Assembly: GCA_028705785.1 (NCBI GenBank) | Contig: JAQWCT010000110.1 | Coordinates: 1 to 8,411, forward strand | Reading direction: 5' to 3' | DNA length: 8,411 nt | From: Sulfurospirillaceae bacterium | GTDB taxonomy: Bacteria > Campylobacterota > Campylobacteria > Campylobacterales > Sulfurospirillaceae | Shown here: positions 7,077 through 8,411 of the stretch, in pieces | Position numbering within the stretch: position 1 is the first letter of the stretch | How the letters are laid out: the number at the start of each line of letters is the position of its first letter | Translations under genes and position numbers: made by a program | The notes under the pieces: generated by a model | What the model was told of the DNA's origin: nothing | The model's input: the letters and a program-made list of their open reading frames with translations, nothing else | The model's database searches: none

Positions 7077-7418
7077 TTATTCCATCTCTAAACGCATCAG
7101 CATCATCTCTTCACCATCGACAACAGAAACATCTGTACCTTTACATGTAGGACATGCAAATTCATTTTTACTCAGCGTTGATTGAGCATTACATGTATGA
7201 CATTGAATCACCAAATCTTGCAAATGTACCACAAACTCCGCCCCGTCACAGATTGTTTGTTCTTTGAAAGTATTAAAAGCCGTTTCAAGCAAATAAGGCT
7301 CAACGCCACTCAGTTTGCCTATCTTGACTTCTACTCTGGTGATTTTTGTTGCCTCATTGGCTGTCGCATTTTTCTCACACATTTCTAACAACGCATTAAC
7401 GATTGAAAATTCATGCAT
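7077..7418 (-). CDS. hypA: Hydrogenase nickel-insertion protein HypA
   Basis: HypA is a small cytoplasmic metallochaperone that, with HypB, loads nickel into the NiFe-hydrogenase large subunit; in some Campylobacterota (Helicobacter pylori) it also serves urease. The 113-residue product starts MHEFSIV, with the Ni-binding His2 (and Glu3) exactly placed, which fixes the start at 7418. An upstream TTG at 7424 would bury His2 and is rejected. The structural zinc site is intact: CHTC (C73, C76) and CPTC (C89, C92), 12 residues apart. AAGGA lies seven bases upstream. The ATG overlaps the hypE stop by one base (TAATG), a classic translationally coupled junction. hypA appears to be the last gene of the hyp operon here. 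Both zinc CxxC codon pairs contain the TACATGTA palindrome. Confidence 0.96.
   Translation of the reverse strand: MHEFSIVNALLEMCEKNATANEATKITRVEVKIGKLSGVEPYLLETAFNTFKEQTICDGAEFVVHLQDLVIQCHTCNAQSTLSKNEFACPTCKGTDVSVVDGEEMMLMRLEME
7142..7149. repeat. TACATGTA palindrome copy in hypA (second zinc knuckle)
   Basis: Exact 8-bp palindrome covering the Thr-Cys codons (ACA TGT) of CPTC. It lies 48 bp from the copy at 7190. Confidence 0.5.
7190..7197. repeat. TACATGTA palindrome copy in hypA (first zinc knuckle)
   Basis: Exact 8-bp palindrome covering the Thr-Cys codons (ACA TGT) of CHTC. With the copy at 7142 it forms the closest pair in the window. Confidence 0.5.
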
Positions 7419-8411
7419 TAACAAATCCTTGGTAAAAGCTCACCTTTGGGTGGCTCTAAAAATCGTTTGGAATCCCATGGTGTAGTGAGAACCACTTTGC
7501 CTTTGTATTTTTCACTCACAACCCCAATGATAGAAGCCTTTTTGGTCTCTTCAAAGGTGTGTAAAATAGCCAGAACCTTCTCTTCTTCGCCTTTTTCAAC
7601 ACACAGCACCATCGTGCCCTCATTGGCAAATTCATAAGGCTCAAAGCCTAAAAGTTCACAGACACCTTTGACCTCAGATGCCACAGGAATCTTTGCTTCA
7701 TCCACTTCGATACAAATACTAGAAGTCTCAGCCCATTCGTTTAAAACAGCGCTCAGTCCACCTCTTGTAGCATCCCTAAGTGCATTGATTTTAATACCCG
7801 CATGGATAAGCGCTTCAACAGGCTTCCAAAGCGATGCACAATCCGTTTTAAGCTCACTTTCTAGCTCTATCTCTTCTCTTTTTGCCAAGATACATGCACC
7901 ATGATTTCCCACTTCGTTGGAAACCAAAATGACATTTCCCTCTTTGAGATGATGTGCCGAAATCCCCTCATAAACAATTTCACCAATCCCTGAAGTATTG
8001 ATAAACAATCCATCAACGCCCCCTTTTGGGACTACTTTAGTATCACCAGCCACAATTTTTACGCCACTTTTAGTCATTTCATCTCGCATCGAGATAACGA
8101 TTTGCTCCAAACTATCGTAAGCAAAGCCCTCTTCTATCATAAATGAACAGGTTAAGTAGCGAGGTTTTGCTCCCATCATCACAAGGTCATTCACTGTTCC
8201 AGCAATAGCGAGTTTTCCGATATTTCCACCATTGAAAAAGAGTGGTGTAACGGTAAATGAATCTGTGGTAAACGCTATCTTTTTGCTCTCCATCACGAGA
8301 CTTGCAGCATCTTCCATGCGAAGTAAGATTTCATTGTCAAAGTGTTTGAAAAAAAGGTCTTTAATTAAGCTTTGGGTCTCTTCACCACCACCACCGTGTG
8401 AGAGAAGTATC
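7418..8411 (-). CDS. hypE: Hydrogenase maturation protein HypE (carbamoyl dehydratase; 5' end outside window)
   Basis: HypE accepts a carbamoyl group from HypF on its C-terminal cysteine and dehydrates it with ATP to a thiocyanate. The cyanide then goes to the HypC-HypD complex to build the Fe(CN)2CO centre of NiFe hydrogenase. The visible 330 residues are nearly the whole protein (family length about 330-340). The frame stays open to the right edge with ILLSHGGGGEETQSLIKDLF, the glycine-rich start of the family, so an internal ATG at 8317 is not the real start. The AIRS/PurM-type ATP-binding pieces are present: GTVNDLVMMGAKP (from about residue 71), VAGDTKVV (about 120) and RDATRGGLSAVLNEW (about 212). 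The protein ends exactly in PRIC, the invariant tail whose cysteine carries the cyano group. The stop overlaps the hypA ATG by one base. A hypD gene would be expected upstream, outside the window. Confidence 0.97.
   Translation of the reverse strand, partial: ILLSHGGGGEETQSLIKDLFFKHFDNEILLRMEDAASLVMESKKIAFTTDSFTVTPLFFNGGNIGKLAIAGTVNDLVMMGAKPRYLTCSFMIEEGFAYDSLEQIVISMRDEMTKSGVKIVAGDTKVVPKGGVDGLFINTSGIGEIVYEGISAHHLKEGNVILVSNEVGNHGACILAKREEIELESELKTDCASLWKPVEALIHAGIKINALRDATRGGLSAVLNEWAETSSICIEVDEAKIPVASEVKGVCELLGFEPYEFANEGTMVLCVEKGEEEKVLAILHTFEETKKASIIGVVSEKYKGKVVLTTPWDSKRFLEPPKGELLPRIC
7426..7430 (-). promoter_or_regulatory. Ribosome binding site of hypA
   Basis: On the minus strand this reads AAGGA, seven bases before the ATG at 7418-7416 and inside the last codons of hypE. 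The TTG alternative at 7424 would be only one base away, which supports the ATG start. Confidence 0.75.

Noticed and set aside
7061..7080. Small inverted repeat ctaacttag between hypA and the GNAT gene
   Set aside because: A four-base stem with no T-tract; not a credible terminator or operator.
7419..7424. TTG start for hypA two codons upstream
   Set aside because: HypA needs His2 directly after the initiator Met for nickel binding, and the ribosome binding site is correctly spaced only for the ATG at 7418.
8315..8317. ATG at 8317 as the start of hypE
   Set aside because: The same frame continues to the window edge with the glycine-rich HypE N-terminus, so the gene is partial rather than short.
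1..8411. Search for mobile elements, CRISPR arrays, tRNA genes, defence or toxin-antitoxin genes
   Set aside because: All DNA is accounted for by housekeeping genes with short gaps; no transposase, direct-repeat array, cloverleaf-like sequence or small toxin-like pair was seen.

Overview
The window is compact, AT-rich core-genome DNA of a bacterium that most resembles Campylobacterota (the Sulfurospirillum / Campylobacter / Arcobacter side). The evidence is a single-chain (monomeric) NADP isocitrate dehydrogenase next to a two-subunit-type class I fumarate hydratase, AAGGA-type ribosome binding sites, TATAAT-like -10 boxes without clear -35 boxes, and a hypE-hypA hydrogenase-maturation gene pair. 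The genus is inference. No tRNA, rRNA, CRISPR array, insertion sequence, prophage or defence gene is visible. No gene-free stretch exceeds about 52 bases.

Layout from left to right. (1) Positions 1-3389 lie on the minus strand and read right to left: mltG (endolytic transglycosylase), icd (isocitrate dehydrogenase), then the first 42 codons of a fumarate hydratase alpha subunit cut by the window edge. (2) 3331-5892 on the plus strand is a large one-pass AsmA/YhdP-like envelope protein whose 5' end overlaps the 5' end of mltG head to head. (3) 5885-7024 on the minus strand holds a GNAT acetyltransferase followed without a gap by a HAD phosphatase, whose 3' end overlaps the 3' end of the YhdP-like gene by 8 bases. 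(4) 7077-8411 on the minus strand is the end of a hydrogenase-maturation (hyp) operon: hypE, missing only its first few codons, and hypA, joined by a TAATG stop/start overlap.

How the genes work together. icd and fumA supply two TCA-cycle steps. HypE makes the cyanide ligand for the NiFe-hydrogenase active site, and HypA delivers nickel; together they imply a NiFe hydrogenase elsewhere in the genome. MltG cuts nascent peptidoglycan at the inner membrane. The YhdP-like protein is probably an inner-membrane-anchored, periplasm-spanning lipid-transport protein. The GNAT and HAD enzymes look like small-molecule housekeeping or detoxification enzymes of unknown substrate.

I found no convincing undescribed multi-gene system. 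Two signals are not explained by the ordinary annotation. The first is the strong excess of the 8-bp palindrome TACATGTA: seven copies where about 0.3 would be expected, in several reading frames and one gene gap. The second is the head-to-head overlap of mltG and the YhdP-like gene, where opposite strands of the same stretch encode both membrane anchors and each gene's best promoter candidate lies inside the other gene.
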